DNA of 64,000 nucleotides. Origin: Hsuehochloa calcarea (Eukaryota; Streptophyta; Magnoliopsida; Poales; Poaceae). Made by a program: the position numbers and the translations under genes. Below the pieces are notes generated by a model. The model did not search any database and was not told the DNA's origin. It saw only the letters and a list, made by a program, of their open reading frames with translations. The DNA lies in assembly GCA_036346395.1 (NCBI GenBank), contig CM070599.1, forward strand, positions 5,013,232 to 5,077,231, written 5' to 3'. Positions 11,931 to 24,269 of the stretch are shown one piece after another; position 1 is the stretch's first letter, and the number at the start of each line of letters is the position of its first letter.

Positions 11931-12177
11931 GGGCTTTAGGTCCGTGGTGAATAGATTAACAACATAGGCAAACTAAAATTGTTAAAATTTATTTTAGTTT
12001 TAGTAAATCAACTAAAATATGCTAATGGTTAACTAACCTAAAATTTGACACACTAGTGCACAGTAGGTTAGAGAGAGGTACGAATATAGTTTTACGCTTC
12101 CGTTATGTTGTTTATTGATGGATGATTTTATTTTGACCTTTGAACTCATTGTGTATTGTTGATTGTGGTTGATAGCT

Positions 12178-12686
12178 ATGCCGAGGGGTAGAGGACGTGG
12201 TCGTGGTGGCCGCGGTCGTGGAGGTAGGGGCCGCGGGCGAGGTTCCGTGGAGCCACCTCCTGTAGCAGATGAGTCAGTAGCTGAGGGGGTCGCTGTTGAC
12301 CCACCTCCGGTTGGGGTCCAGGATGAGACCCCCGCTTTGCTGAGAGAGTTGGTGGGAGAGATCTGTGCTCTTCGTCAACAGGCGCCGGCAGCCGGCCGTT
12401 GTCGCGGCATCTGTTGTTGCTCCCGCTGCTCATCCACCGGTTCTCGAGGCGCGATGTCACTGAGAGTGGATGGGGTTGAGGTTGGATCCGCTTGACTGCC
12501 TGGGCACACCGTCCAGCAATGGACTGGTTGCGCTACATGGAGAGGCAGTTTGGAGCTTTGGAGATGTCCTCACATCAGAGGGTCTGTTTTGTAGCCTTTC
12601 AGCTGAAGGGGCAAGCGGATATTTGGTGGGAGGGCGTGTTGTCTTCGAGAATTGGAGATGTCCTCACAAGGGGTTTCAGAGAATAG
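12178..12686 (+). pseudogene. Element B gag, N-terminal remnant
   Basis: This is the capsid protein of the chromovirus. ATG 12178 begins with an Arg-Gly-rich leader (MPRGRGRGRGGRGRGG), followed by a Pro-rich stretch and ALLRELVGEICALRQQ. A frameshift at about 12400-12495 moves the capsid core to another frame: WLRYMERQFGALEMSSHQ, then QLKGQADIWWEG. The sequence stops at about 12686, and the rest of gag with its zinc knuckle is absent. The same leader and YMERRFGALE block occur in element C, which confirms the family. The upstream TTG-initiated extension is not taken as the start. Confidence 0.85.
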
Positions 12687-12849
12687 CCTTCAGCACTCCC
12701 CCTGGGAGACGTTGACCTTTCAGGAGTGCGCCCGCGCTCTTTTCAAGATACGGATCGCTCCCGGGTCGCGTGCGCAAGAAAATCGGGCTTTTTTTAGCTC
12801 TTGCCGAGAAACCGAGCGTGGCTTCGCAGATTGAGGAGATTCCAAGGTT

Positions 12850-15726
12850 AGTGATTACCTGATGTGTTCCTACCGAGCTTAGGGATTGCCACCGCGCGAG
12901 ACGTGGAGTTTCGCATTGATCTTGTTCCGGTACTCGCCCCATCTCGATGTTCCATATCGATTAGCACGCCCTTTTCGTGACGAGTTGAAGAAGCAATTGG
13001 ATGATTTGTTGGCTAAAGGTTTGATCAGCGAGTGTATCGCCGTGGGGAGCTCTGCTCGCTCACGAGAGAAGAAGGATGGGAGTTGGCGCATGTGTATTGA
13101 TTACAAGGCGCTTAATGCGGTCACAATCAAGAACAAATATCCATTGTCCCGCATTGAGGACTTGTTTGATCGGTTGAATGGAGCTCAAGTATTCTCCAAG
13201 ATCGATCTCCAGTCAGGGTATAATCAAATCCGTGTGTGTGAGCAGGATGTAGAGAAGACTGCTTTCTCCACCAGGTATGGGCATTATGAGTATAAAGTTA
13301 TGTCCTTTGGATTGACTAATGCACCTGCTATTTTTATGGAGACCATGAACAACATGTTACACGAGTATCTAGATGATTTCGTGGTGGTGTTTATTGATGA
13401 TATTCTTATCTATTCCAAGACCAATGAGGATCATGAGCGTCATTTGAGGCTGGTTTTAGATACTTTGAGAGAGCACAAGTTCTATGCTAAGTTGAAGAAG
13501 TGTGAGTTCGGATTTCGTATGGGGTTTTCTGGGTCATGTGATTAACCTCGTGGCATTGCTTGTTGATCCTAGCAAGGTCTCCACAAGTGGTGGATTGGAA
13601 GAGGCCACTAATGTGAAGGAGGTGAGGAGTTTTTTGGGATTGGCTGGATATTATCGGCGTTTTGTGCAGGATTTCTCTATCATCGCCAAACCGATGTCTC
13701 AACTTACTCAGAAAGGTGTGAGGTTCCAGTGGACTGATGAGTGTGAGCGCAGTTTCTGCACTTTGAAAGAGAGGTTGGTGACCTCTCCTATTCTCATTCT
13801 TCCCAAGCCAGGGAAGCAGTTCACAGTCTTTTCGGATGTGTCTCGAGTGGGTCTTGGCTGTGTTCTCATGCAAGACGGTAAGGTGATTGCTTATGCGTCG
13901 AGACAGTTAAAGAAGCACGAGCAGAATTATCCCACTCATGATTTGGAGTTGGCTGCGGTTGTTTTTGCTCTCAAGATTTGGAGGCATTATCTATACGGTG
14001 AGCCTTGTTATATTTTCACAGATCACAAGAGTCTAAAATATATCTTCACTCAGGAGGATCTGAATTTGAGGCAAAGGAGGTGGTTGGAATTGATCAAGGA
14101 CTACGATCTTACTATTCAATATCATCCAGGCAAGGCCAATGTAGTTGCTGATGCTCTTAGTCGCAAGGCGACTCCTGCTACTCTAGATTGCCTCATTGCT
14201 GATTTTGATCGTATGGGAATATCTTATTGTTATGCGGGCACAACACATGTTGAGACACGCTTGATTCTTGAGTCAAGAATTCTGCACCAAAGGGAAGCAC
14301 AACAGAGTGACTGGCTATTACAGGAGGTTAGGAAGCGTCTGGATGAGGGTAAAGAGGGTGATTTTAGTATGGATGATTCTGGTACTTTGAGGTTTAAAGG
14401 CCGCCTTTGCGTGCCGCAAATGGCGGAGGTCAAAGATGATATCTTGAGGGAGGCACATCGCACTGCATAATCGCTCATCCCGTGAGACTAAGATGTATCG
14501 AGATCCAAAATGTAATTTTTGGTGGAAAAGAATGAAGGTGGACATTGCTAATTATGTGGCTTCTTGCGGTGTTTGTCGCAAGTGAAAGCCGAGCACAAGC
14601 ATCCCGCAGGTTGTTGCGCCTTTGGAGGTACCCAGCTGGCCTTGGGATGATATCTCTATGGACTTTGTGGTGGCGTTGCCTCGTCACGCCGCGAGGGAAG
14701 GATGCGCTTTGGGTAGTGGTGGATCGATTCAGAAGTCTCACAGACTTCATTCCTATTCGCACGACAAATTCAAATGAGTGATCTAGCTCCTATTTATGTG
14801 TGTGAAATAGTAAGACTGCATGGTGTGCCCAAGACCATCATTTCGGACAGGGACGCGAAGTTTGTCTCCAAGTTCTGGGAGAGTCTGCAGAGTGCATTGG
14901 GCACACAGCTCCGCCTTAGTACAAATGTTTCACCCATGCATGATGGGCAATCAGCGCATTATTCAGACTTTGAGGGCATATTGCGATCTTGTGTTCTATC
15001 TTGAAGGGTAGTTGGGAGGACCATTGCCACTTGCGAGTTTGCTTATAATAATAGTTACCATTCCAAGATTAGAGCCGCGCCATTTGAGGTTCTCTATGGG
15101 CGGAAGTGCAGATCGCCGCTTGTTGGGATGCGCTTGGAGAGAAGGCGCTTTGGGTCCTGATCGATTCAAGACCGTTGAGCGTGTGGCCATGGTGTGGCAG
15201 AATTTGTTGGCAGCTCAGAGTAGACAGAAAAGTTATGCTGATATGAGGAGGCGTGATTTGGAGTTTGCGGTGGGTGACCAGGTGCTCTTGAGAGTGTCTC
15301 CTACCAAAGGTATTGTTCGGTTCGGTACCAAAGGGAAACTTAGCCCGAGGTACGTTGGACCGTTCCCGATTATTGCAAGAATTGGGAAGTTAGCCTACCG
15401 TTTGGACCTTCCTGAGTCCATGCGTGGGGTTCACAATGTGTTTCACGTCTCGATGCTGAGAAAGTTTTTGAGAGACCCAGAGCATAAGATTTCATTAGAG
15501 CCGCTGACTATCGAACAAGATCTCACAATTGAGTCGCGTCGTGCCGCAGATTCGAGAGAGGTCGGAGCGAGTGCTGAGGCACAAGACGTTGGTATACGTT
15601 AAGGTGCTGTGGACACATCAGTCCGAGAGAGAAGCGACTTGGGAGTTGGAGTCTCGCATGCGCGAGCAATACCCGAGCTGCTCACGTCTGCACGTGTTAT
15701 TTTATTGTTTAATTTCAGCAAGGTAG
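12850..15726 (+). pseudogene. Element B pol: RT, RNase H, integrase and chromodomain-like tail, frameshifted
   Basis: This enzyme polyprotein should reverse-transcribe and integrate the element. RT lies at 12886-13545 with [31 protein letters not shown] and the catalytic FIDDILIYS box. After a frameshift at about 13510, the RT thumb and RNase H run to 14470 ([47 protein letters not shown]). The integrase is broken by several shifts at 14470-15011, although SDRDAKFVSKF is readable. The integrase C-terminus (GKLSPRYVGPFPII, VHNVFHVSMLRKF) is in 15012-15602, and the chromodomain-like tail (VKVLW, then EATWELESRMREQYP) is in 15529-15690. Protease is missing. At least five frame changes make it non-functional. 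Confidence 0.92.
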
Positions 15727-15769
15727 TTTTTATTTGAGTAGAGCAGCAGTAGAATTCGGGGCTAATTAC

Positions 15770-15783
15770 ATTAGGGGGTAGAA
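15770..15783 (+). promoter_or_regulatory. Element B polypurine tract
   Basis: ATTAGGGGGTAGAA lies immediately before the 3' LTR start TGTAATACTC. This is the expected position and composition of the plus-strand primer. Confidence 0.88.
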
Positions 15784-18163
15784 TGTAATACTCAAAAATA
15801 ATATTAATATTAATAATCACGTCTTTAAGGGCCTGTGTGTAATTAAATAAAAAATAGTACATAAAAAAAATAGAATTTCAGAGTTTTTAAGAGCCATATA
15901 AATAGATTGTGGGAATTCTAGAAACCCTAGCCCTATTTTCTTTCTTTTTCTCTCCACTCACCACGCACACACACACACGCGCCATCTCTTTTCTTTCGTC
16001 GCTCGAACGCTCAGAACCCGCTTTGGCCGCCGCTAGTCGTCATAGCGTCGGCGCATGCGCGTGATCGGCCGCATGTGCTGGTGCCCCTGCGCGCGTGGAA
16101 ACCAGTGACCCCTGCGTTGATTTTTCCTGCCCACATGCAAGAATCGGCCGGCTGATTAGGTAGGTGAGAGTGTTGTGTGTTTAATTTGGTTTACTGCTAT
16201 GAACTAATAACGTGATTAGTAGTAGTTTTTGGCTTTAGGCCGAATTAGTACTTGATTAACTTTTAGTGCCTTGGTTTGCTGCTATGAGTATTCACGGTCT
16301 TTTGGTTAATTGCTAAGATTAGCTACGTGATTAGTGATAGTTCATTGCACTAGGCCGAATTGGTATGGTGATTAGGGAAGTGTAGACTGTACAGTGAATA
16401 GAAATAGATGAATTAGTTATTGCTAAGTAGTAGTTAACCAGTTGGCCGTAGCATTACATGCATGCAGACTAGAATGATTTGTTGGAATAGTAAGGGAGAT
16501 TAGTATGATGTTTGTAGTCGGAGATATCGATCAATAGATTAGTTTTGGTCTGCTGTTCTGTTGAACGATTTATTCGGGTACCTTAATGGCGAATTTTGGA
16601 AATATCATCTACTAGTTAATTGTAGATAATTTCGATATCTTTCTATTGCATATTTAATCACGTCAAGCGGACATGTATAACTCAAGTTATGAATTTCGGA
16701 AGTCTGCTGTCTTTGTAGTCGTCATATTTCGGTACTGTTTTGGTAGACTGCGGATTAAAAATAGTAAATAGACTAATTAGAGTTTTTGATCTACATGAAA
16801 GATGTAGATAACTGTCCAATGGTTCTGTAGAATCTAAGAACACGCATTTTGGTTGGGAAAAACAAAAGTTATGAATTTAGTAAGACCTGCTGTTCCGAAG
16901 CGGACAGATCGGTTTTCTGGGCTAAAAACGGAGGGTTAGATGATTTAATTAGAAGTCTTCGTAATCTAAGAAAATGTGGAGAATCTTATGAAGAATCCAG
17001 AACAGGGTGGTTTGTCGTGATCGGACTTTTGAGTCAAAAGTTACGTTCGTTTTAGTACCAAGACAGCAATGGGTAACTATTCGGTACCGGAGAAGCGTGG
17101 TAGATTTGAGGACGGGTAGGAGCGATGTCGATGGATTGCTATTCTTGATGCTGTAACTTGTATTGAAATTTGTGTATATAATGTAGGAGAGGCGTCGTGC
17201 TTGTTGCCATCTTCTAGCCAAATCGTGCGTCGCAACTAGTAAAGGCAAGTGCATGGTAGACATCGTTTAATGATTGATCACTGTTTTCTTTATCTTCCAT
17301 TACCATTATTGTTGTGGTTTTACTTTATTTAATTGCAAACAATGGATTGGTATGGTTAAACCTTTGTTGACAATCATGAAGAAAAGTTGGATATGATGTA
17401 TATGATGGAGTTTGCATTTTTCATACATAAGCATCTTTGCATATGAGCAGGTGATCATGAATGATCACAACTCCACGGGAGTGGAGGAGGTCCCCGATCC
17501 TTATGGAGGAACGGGCTTGAGAGTGAATGTTGTCGTGAGCATTCACTCATGCTATACCGGTATACGCGAAAGAAGTGCATGTGGACATGTAGATTAGATT
17601 TGCATTGAAACATGAGATTAATGGATGTGAATCAAAGAGAAGGTAATTGCATGAGAATATTAATGGAAGTACCTGTGATGATAATGAAGTTATTGAATGC
17701 TGTTGATTTATTATTGTTCGTTGTTTATGGATGTGTTTGCTGAGTCGTGGACTCACCCTTGCTCTTTTGTTGTCTTTAGGTGATCTTCGAGGACGCCGTA
17801 ACTGAGAGCGAGTAGAACACATGGACAACACATGATCCTTTGCCATAAGAATCTTTTCATTCAAAATTGGATTACTCTAGAACATGTTAGAGGTTGAATA
17901 AAGTTTAGGACAACGTTTTGGACTAGACTATTTGTTTCAATAATTTGGATTCATTGGTTGATGCTATTTTGGACTATTTACCTGGTTATATTCCCCTTGC
18001 TTATTTATTATCGTTTGATCCATAATTATGCATGTTCGTTTGTGATCCATGGATATGTTTATCGTTGTTTCCTTGCTGTAATTTTATAGTGTGTCGATAA
18101 TTATTAGTTTTGGAAGGGTAGTTTAGTGGCATTCTAGGCTCAGTGTTGGGCTGGGGTGTTACA
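15784..18163 (+). mobile_element. Element B: 3' LTR
   Basis: It starts TGTAATACTC and ends GGGGTGTTACA. It matches the 5' LTR from 16540 to the end and in the first 140 bases, including the same TATAAATAGATTGTGGG box, but has an unrelated block at about 15925-16540. A short CA repeat (about 15967-15980) lies in that block. The next five bases, CACCC, are not a copy of the left flank. Confidence 0.88.
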
Positions 18164-18245
18164 CACCCAAAGCACCACAAAATTGATCCCACCCAAACAC
18201 ATTACCTCTTATTTTCAAGAACAACTTAGAATCCTTAGCACGTAC
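18164..18245. other. Unassigned old repetitive sequence, left piece
   Basis: This is an 82-bp piece between the end of element B and the solo LTR. It is continuous with 20393 onward once the solo LTR is removed (the CGTAC duplication bridges them). No coding frame or repeat identity was recognised. Confidence 0.6.
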
Positions 18246-20387
18246 TGTAACACCCTGACTATAAGGAAGTCAAGATGTCACCTACAATCACTAATCTTTA
18301 GACAATTTGCAACAATAAGTATTACTAGAATTGGCGTACCACAAGGATATACGTGAACAGGAAATCATCAACAGTTTAATCAATGGATTGGAAATAAACA
18401 TTTCAGGGAGATTTGGTAACATCGCCAAGTTGGCTTATTACAATTCAACACCGTATAAATCGAAGACAATATTAATTTCTCAAATGTTTTGGATTATGGT
18501 AGTGAGTGCATCACGTTGTTCTACCCACCATGAAAACCGTTCTTCCTTGTCATTTACCTAAATAAAACAACAAAGCAAGAATGAGCCAAAGACTCAGCAA
18601 GTAATTGTATGTAACAATCAAACATTCCATGAACAATATATCACTTTCATAATTTGAACATTGACTGGAAACAACTTTATGATTGGATGAAGTGGAATGA
18701 TGCATTGAAGGAATTGGACATATCGCAAAGATATATCGCAGATAGCGAGTGAAGCACCCGTCGGTGTTCACTTAAAGTAACTGTATGAAGAACGTTTCAT
18801 ACGGCCGTCCAACGTGGCCCACATTGGAATGGTGAACTCACGTATCGTGGCCCACATTGGAATGGTGGACTCACGTAACGTGGCCCACATTGGAATGGTG
18901 GACTCACGTACCCATTCTGGAATTGATGGGATTTTCAAGTGTCCATACTGGAATTGATGGGTCTTACAAAGGTAATTTATGCATGTCATGATGTGACCCC
19001 ATGGCAAGATTGAATAGTACTCATAAATGAAAAGATACACATGGCATTCATCTACAAATACGAACAAATATAATCATTCATTCACACATCACATAATGCA
19101 TCAATCATAGTATACAAGTTACTTGTCTGCCGCGCTGCAACGGGTTGGGAGGTAATTAAGATACCCCTCCACTCACCGCTTCACCGCCTACAATATAAAA
19201 TAATCGAAATGAAGACAAACAAGTAAGGCATTGCTACACGTGTCCTCCCACAATCTCTAGCCAAACCAACCAAAAACAAGGTTCAATTTGATCAATTTAC
19301 CCAAACATTCCAAATATCCCTAATCTGGTAGTTTTACTAGAAAATTCACCAATAAAAAACCGTAACTACAAAAGACCTGAAACCAGTGCTCAATTTCTCT
19401 TAACGTAATGGGCTACGAAACTCTAGTTTGTGGTAAACTCTAATTCGGCCAGAACAGAGGTCTAACCATCCAATGAAAAACTATAACTGCAGTCTGTCCA
19501 GAATTCAGAACAGCCCTAAAGAAAAGGCTCTAACTTTTAAACCACTGATCCAAATAAAGTGATCTTTATCAGCCTGGAAACATGGTGAAATTATCTTCAT
19601 AAACCTAGTTGGGTGACCGACCTAGTTCTGAATCTAACGAGATCAAAACCTAGGTGCAACCGACTATACCCAGAATTTCTGACTGACTGACCAGTGATCG
19701 GTTAAAAATTCATAACTCCTAAACCACTGGGTGGAATCTCATAATCTCAGTGCCAAAAGAAAGCTAACGAAGCCAGGAACATATCTCTAGGAGAGGTCAA
19801 CCAGAGATTCGGCCTCTAAAGGGTCAAATCTGGCCGCGCAAGGAGACGGATGCGTTCTGGAATCTCCAGGACAGAACCCGATTTAGATCTAATCCACCAT
19901 TAATCAATAAAACCGAATCAAACTACCACTAAAAACCTTCGTTACCCTTGAAGACCCGTGGGACGATGATGATCCGCTACCCGAAGATCCCCCTCTCTTT
20001 TCCTCCCTTCTTTCTCCAAAGAACAGCCACCCGAGGACGACGAACGACCGGATACGCCGGCGGGAGAAGGAGATTGCAGAGGGAGTCTTGAGACAACGCG
20101 TCGGGGATCGCCGGAGCTACCACCACAGGGGAAGGCTGGCAGCAAAGGAGCAGCAAGGCGCAGGGAGAGGGCAGGGGAGGTGGCGGCCACAAGGGGGAGG
20201 GAGAGGGGAAGTGGGGGAGGCGGCTAGGGTTGGGGGTGCCTTCCCCCTCCCCTTGGCCGGCCCCCTGGGCTGTCTCCCCTCTTGGGCCTCTGGGTGGCAG
20301 CCCACGGCCACCGAATCGAAATTCGAGTTTGCATTTGTCTTTACCCTCCACCGCTCTATTTACCGAATTCTATTCCGGAGTATTACA
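18246..20387 (-). mobile_element. Solo LTR of the chromovirus C family, minus orientation
   Basis: In + coordinates it starts TGTAACACCCTGAC and ends TTCCGGAGTATTACA. It is flanked by CGTAC at 18241-18245 and 20388-20392. It shares the CATACGG and GTCGGTGTTCACTTAA segments and the GC-rich GGGGGAGGGAGAGGGGAAGT block with the LTR at 22080-24221. There is no internal region. Confidence 0.93.
18813..18911 (-). repeat. 33-bp tandem repeat (3 copies) inside the solo LTR
   Basis: Units beginning CGTGGCCCACATTGGAATGG start at 18813, 18846 and 18879. The corresponding place in the LTR at about 22680-22710 has only one related unit, so this is a local expansion. Confidence 0.88.
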
Positions 20388-22079
20388 CGTACGCTCATGT
20401 ACTACATCAGAAAGGTTCTATCAATGATCATTCCACTGCTCGGGAAACTTCATTATTCCACTCTCTCTACACACAATCATTGTGTGACCAAAGGTCTAGC
20501 GTAAAAGTTAAGAGCCCAAATTTAACCTCCAAGACCTCTACAACAAATTTTCAATCGTAATAGATAGGAAAATCTTCGGATTGAATCTCTAACATTACCA
20601 CAATTCTAACATACTCACTTATTGACATCCTCAAAAATTCCCCACATAATCTCGCAATACTATCCAATTGCGTTACTCTATAAAATTAATCAAGGTCTCT
20701 CTGCCTTTGATAATACCCAACCTTTTAACATGAATTGAAGTTCTGGAATTCCTCTATACCATAGGTTCTACTCAGTCGTATCACTCATTAGACTTACTTC
20801 GAAACCAAACATTCCATATGAATCAAATTTCCTCCAAGAGGTACAGATCAAAACCCATTCATCTTCTACTGCTCTTCCAATACCTTGGTAGAAAAATATC
20901 ACCACTATCATTACTTAACCACCACCAAACAGTTACCAAATTACACTTTATAAAACTTTGCAACATAAAACTGTTGAGTCTTTCTCAAAAGAAAGAGGCG
21001 AATAAGGACAAATTTTGTCACATAATAAAACGTTGCCCCTCACAGCGAGCACTAAACTAAAAGAAATAATATGGTAACGGGAATCTTGGAAATACAAAAG
21101 TTAAGTTCACAGATGAGGGTACACATCCCTCGAAAAGAGAATTAACAAGTATCGACCAATAAGAAAATGACATTGCGATTAAAAAAATCGACACCTCTTG
21201 CGCGGAAAGAGCAGAAAGTTTAGACCTGATTCAAATAATCACAAGTTACAACACTTGACTCAAATTTTCAAATACTCCGACTGCACTCCTCCCTTTAACA
21301 CTGAAATTGATCCTTTGACTAACAACATTTGGCCACAACAAGCAAGATAAGGTTTTTTTTAGTCCAAACCACAAGATCTAATTAAGAATCAAGAAAATCC
21401 TTCAACACGTTATATTTGCTCAGAACAGTTCAACAACCCATAAAACGTGGGATCCAAATGATCTGAGCCACAAAAACTCGAAACTTTTTTTCCTTTGCAG
21501 AAATTCACGGAAAGCAATGGATTAATTTACTCTCGAAGAAATCAACGAAAATTTCCTTTGCTTGCAACCTCTATTTGCGAACTCAAACCAATGAGCCTTT
21601 AGAACTAAATCACTCGAAAATCTTAAGAAGAAATAGGATACCTCTATGCTCCATTTTATTTAAAATAATTTTAATCAAACTCACAACCACAATTAGGAAA
21701 CACCTTGAAAGACTCATGCGAAAAGAATGGGTCGAATCTTTCTCAAAAAAAGAGGCACATGAAAACGATTTTCGCCAACTAGAAAATCTTTTACTACTCG
21801 CAAGGAATACATGATCAAGGGGAAAACCAATTTGACAATGAAATCAGAAAACATATGGGAAGTCCACAGTTGAGGTCACATGAGCCGGACGAGAAGAAGA
21901 TCAAACTCCAAATGAGAAGAAGGTACTGACTTTGAACGCTGGAAATCTCAAGGTGGCGAAAGCATAAGGTTTCAACAATCTTAGCATGCCAAGAAAAATC
22001 GGTAAATTTAGCTAACTAGCTACACTAGTGAGGACATCGGTCAAGATTAATTGTTCATCATGCTAATAATCCAGCTTGA
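20388..22079. other. Unassigned AT-rich repetitive sequence, about 1.7 kb
   Basis: This lies between the solo LTR and element C. No frame longer than about 80 codons, no domain motif and no LTR terminus was seen. Two weakly similar places (about 20971 and about 21737, CTTTCTCAAAA then AGAGGC) suggest old internal duplication or a decayed coding region. It was the target of both the solo LTR and element C, so it is older than both. It is probably the internal part of an ancient retroelement. Confidence 0.45.
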
Positions 22080-24221
22080 TGTAACACCCCGGCTATTCGG
22101 AAGCCAAGATGCCACCTAATGGGACGACATACTACTCAATTAATAAAAAATAATATCACAATAAGAGACAATATCGAATAATCAAGATAACAATCTAGAA
22201 TTAACTAACAGATCCTCAATGTATTAAAATAAGGAATGATCATAGAGGAATGGAGGAACATCCAAAGTGACTTTTATTACAATTCAATACTTAATCAATT
22301 AAACCAAATAAACTAAAACTGTGTCATAATGAATGAATGATTTATTCAAGTGTGTGGAACGTGCTGGACTACACCCTCCCGCTAGCAACAGTTTCACCGG
22401 AATTCACCTAAAACAAATAAAAGCAAGAGTGAGTCGAAACTCAAGAAGCACAACATATAATTCACAAAGAATATTGAATCGTAACAATACACCAAGTAAC
22501 AACATTTACTTCCATGAATTTGCGAAAGCATGGTATGAATGAATGCATTGAAGGAGAATGAACTTTTCACACGCTTATATCAGATAACTAGTGACACACC
22601 GTCGGTGTTCACTTAAGCCCGCCTAACCAAGAGCGGTGACCCAAGTCCGTATGAAGAACGTTTCATACGGAATGTCCAAATCGCCTACATTGGAATGGTA
22701 GGTCTTACATGTCCATATTGGAATTAATGGGACTTAATCAAGTTTCACTCCGTGGATCTAAAAGGAAATATGTGTGCATTGAATGAAATGCATAACTTGA
22801 ACTTCATCTCAATTTATCACAGAAGAAGGTATTGAAATCTACCACATCATGCTCAAATCACAGGAATATTCATAAGTTACCAAATTATCATGCTTTCATC
22901 GAATTCACACAAGTTAGACATTGCACTTGCCTTCCGTGCTGTGACGTACTGGGAAGCAACGAAGGTGTCCTTCCACTCACCGCCTCACCGCCTATACAAT
23001 CATTGTCACGGAATAAGGATAACAGGGTATAACATAGTTACACGAGTTCTACGATACCCTCTAATCAACCCACATGCCCAAATGTTCGTTTTGACGTCTA
23101 CGCCAAAAGTCCAGATTATCGATCTACAGGCAGTTGTACGAGAAAATTCACCATTAATTATCTGTAACTCTAAAAGACCTGAAACCAGTGCTCACTGAAT
23201 CTTAACAGATCAAGCTACAAAACATTAGTTGGCGGAATCCCCTGATTCGGCCAAAACAGAGGGCCAATTATCAGCTAAACACAACCCATCTACGTCTGTC
23301 CAGAATACAGATCAGTAATAAAGAAAACGGTGTAACTTTTAGCCTACTGATCCAATGAGAATGATCCTTATCAACTTGGAAAGATAATGTCGAGAGATAC
23401 AATAACTTAGTTGGGTGAAGGTTCTGATTCGGCCCCTAATTTGAACAAAACCGAGGGACAAACCTACTGACCCCAGTTTTCAGGCAGACAGAACAGATCG
23501 CAATCAAAAATTCATAACTCCCAAACTATAGATCGGATTTTCCTGATCTCGGTGCCAAAAGAAAGCTAACGTTCCCAGGAATAAAACTATAGAAGACGTC
23601 AACCTGAGATTCTGCATCTACAGTAGCGCAAAAGGCCGCACAACAAACATATCTGTTCTGGAAAATCTGGAACAACAGTCTGTCTCAACCCTAATGACCA
23701 AAACCGCAACTAAAACCGATCAAACAGCGGGTTGGAGTGTTCGTTATCCTTGAAGACCCGTAGGACGACGATGATCCGCTGCCCGAAGATCCCCCTCTCT
23801 TCTCCTCCCTTCTTTCTCCAAAGAACAGCCACCCGAGGATTTATTTAACGACCGGATACGCCGGCGGGAGAAGGAGATTGCGGAGGGAGTCTTGAGGCAC
23901 CGCGTCGGGGATCGCCGGAGCTACCACCACAGGGGAAGGCCGGCAGCAAGGGGGCAGCAAGGCGCAGGGAGAGGGTAGGGGAGGTGGCGGCTACAAGGGG
24001 GAGGGAGAGGGGAAGTGGGGGGCGGCTAGGGCTTGGGGGCACCCCCCCCCCTTTTTGTTTGGCCGGCCACCGCTCTTGGGCCTCTTGGGCTGCGGCCCGT
24101 GGCCCAGGTTGTCTCAAATTAGCCAAGAACCCCCTCTTTTAAAAGGTATTTCTGGTTTTTAATACTTCCTTTTCTTCCCCGACACAACACGCAAAACCCG
24201 ATTCGAATCTGGAGCATTACA
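22080..24221 (-). mobile_element. Element C: 3' LTR
   Basis: It is 2142 bp long, with + strand ends TGTAACACCCCGG and TCTGGAGCATTACA. It is adjacent to the polypurine tract at 24222. It is the longest intact LTR of this family in the window and serves as the reference for 1-219, 7537-9322, 18246-20387 and 28801-29346. Confidence 0.9.
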
Positions 24222-24237
24222 TTCTACCCCCCTTAAT
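24222..24237 (-). promoter_or_regulatory. Element C polypurine tract
   Basis: On the minus strand this reads TATTAAGGGGGGTAGAA immediately before the LTR start. It is equivalent to the tract of element B. Confidence 0.88.
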
Positions 24238-24269
24238 AGGATTCATCCTCGAATCTACGCATCGAAATA

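Larger units (their letters stand above)
9350..18163 (+). mobile_element. Element B: chromovirus (Tekay/Del-like Ty3/gypsy), 8.8 kb, defective
   Basis: It has LTRs at 9350-11916 and 15784-18163, a PBS at 11919 and a PPT at 15770. Gag N-terminus, RT, RNase H, integrase and chromodomain-like tail follow in the gypsy order. The protease, gag zinc knuckle and most of the gag C-terminus have been deleted between about 12690 and 12880. The flanks do not match (TTTAT on the left, CACCC on the right), and the LTRs differ completely in one block, so the element may be a recombinant of two copies. Confidence 0.88.

Noticed and set aside
20088..20504. 138-codon + frame and overlapping minus frames
   Set aside because: They cross the end of the solo LTR at 20387 into unrelated sequence, so they cannot be a gene of either.
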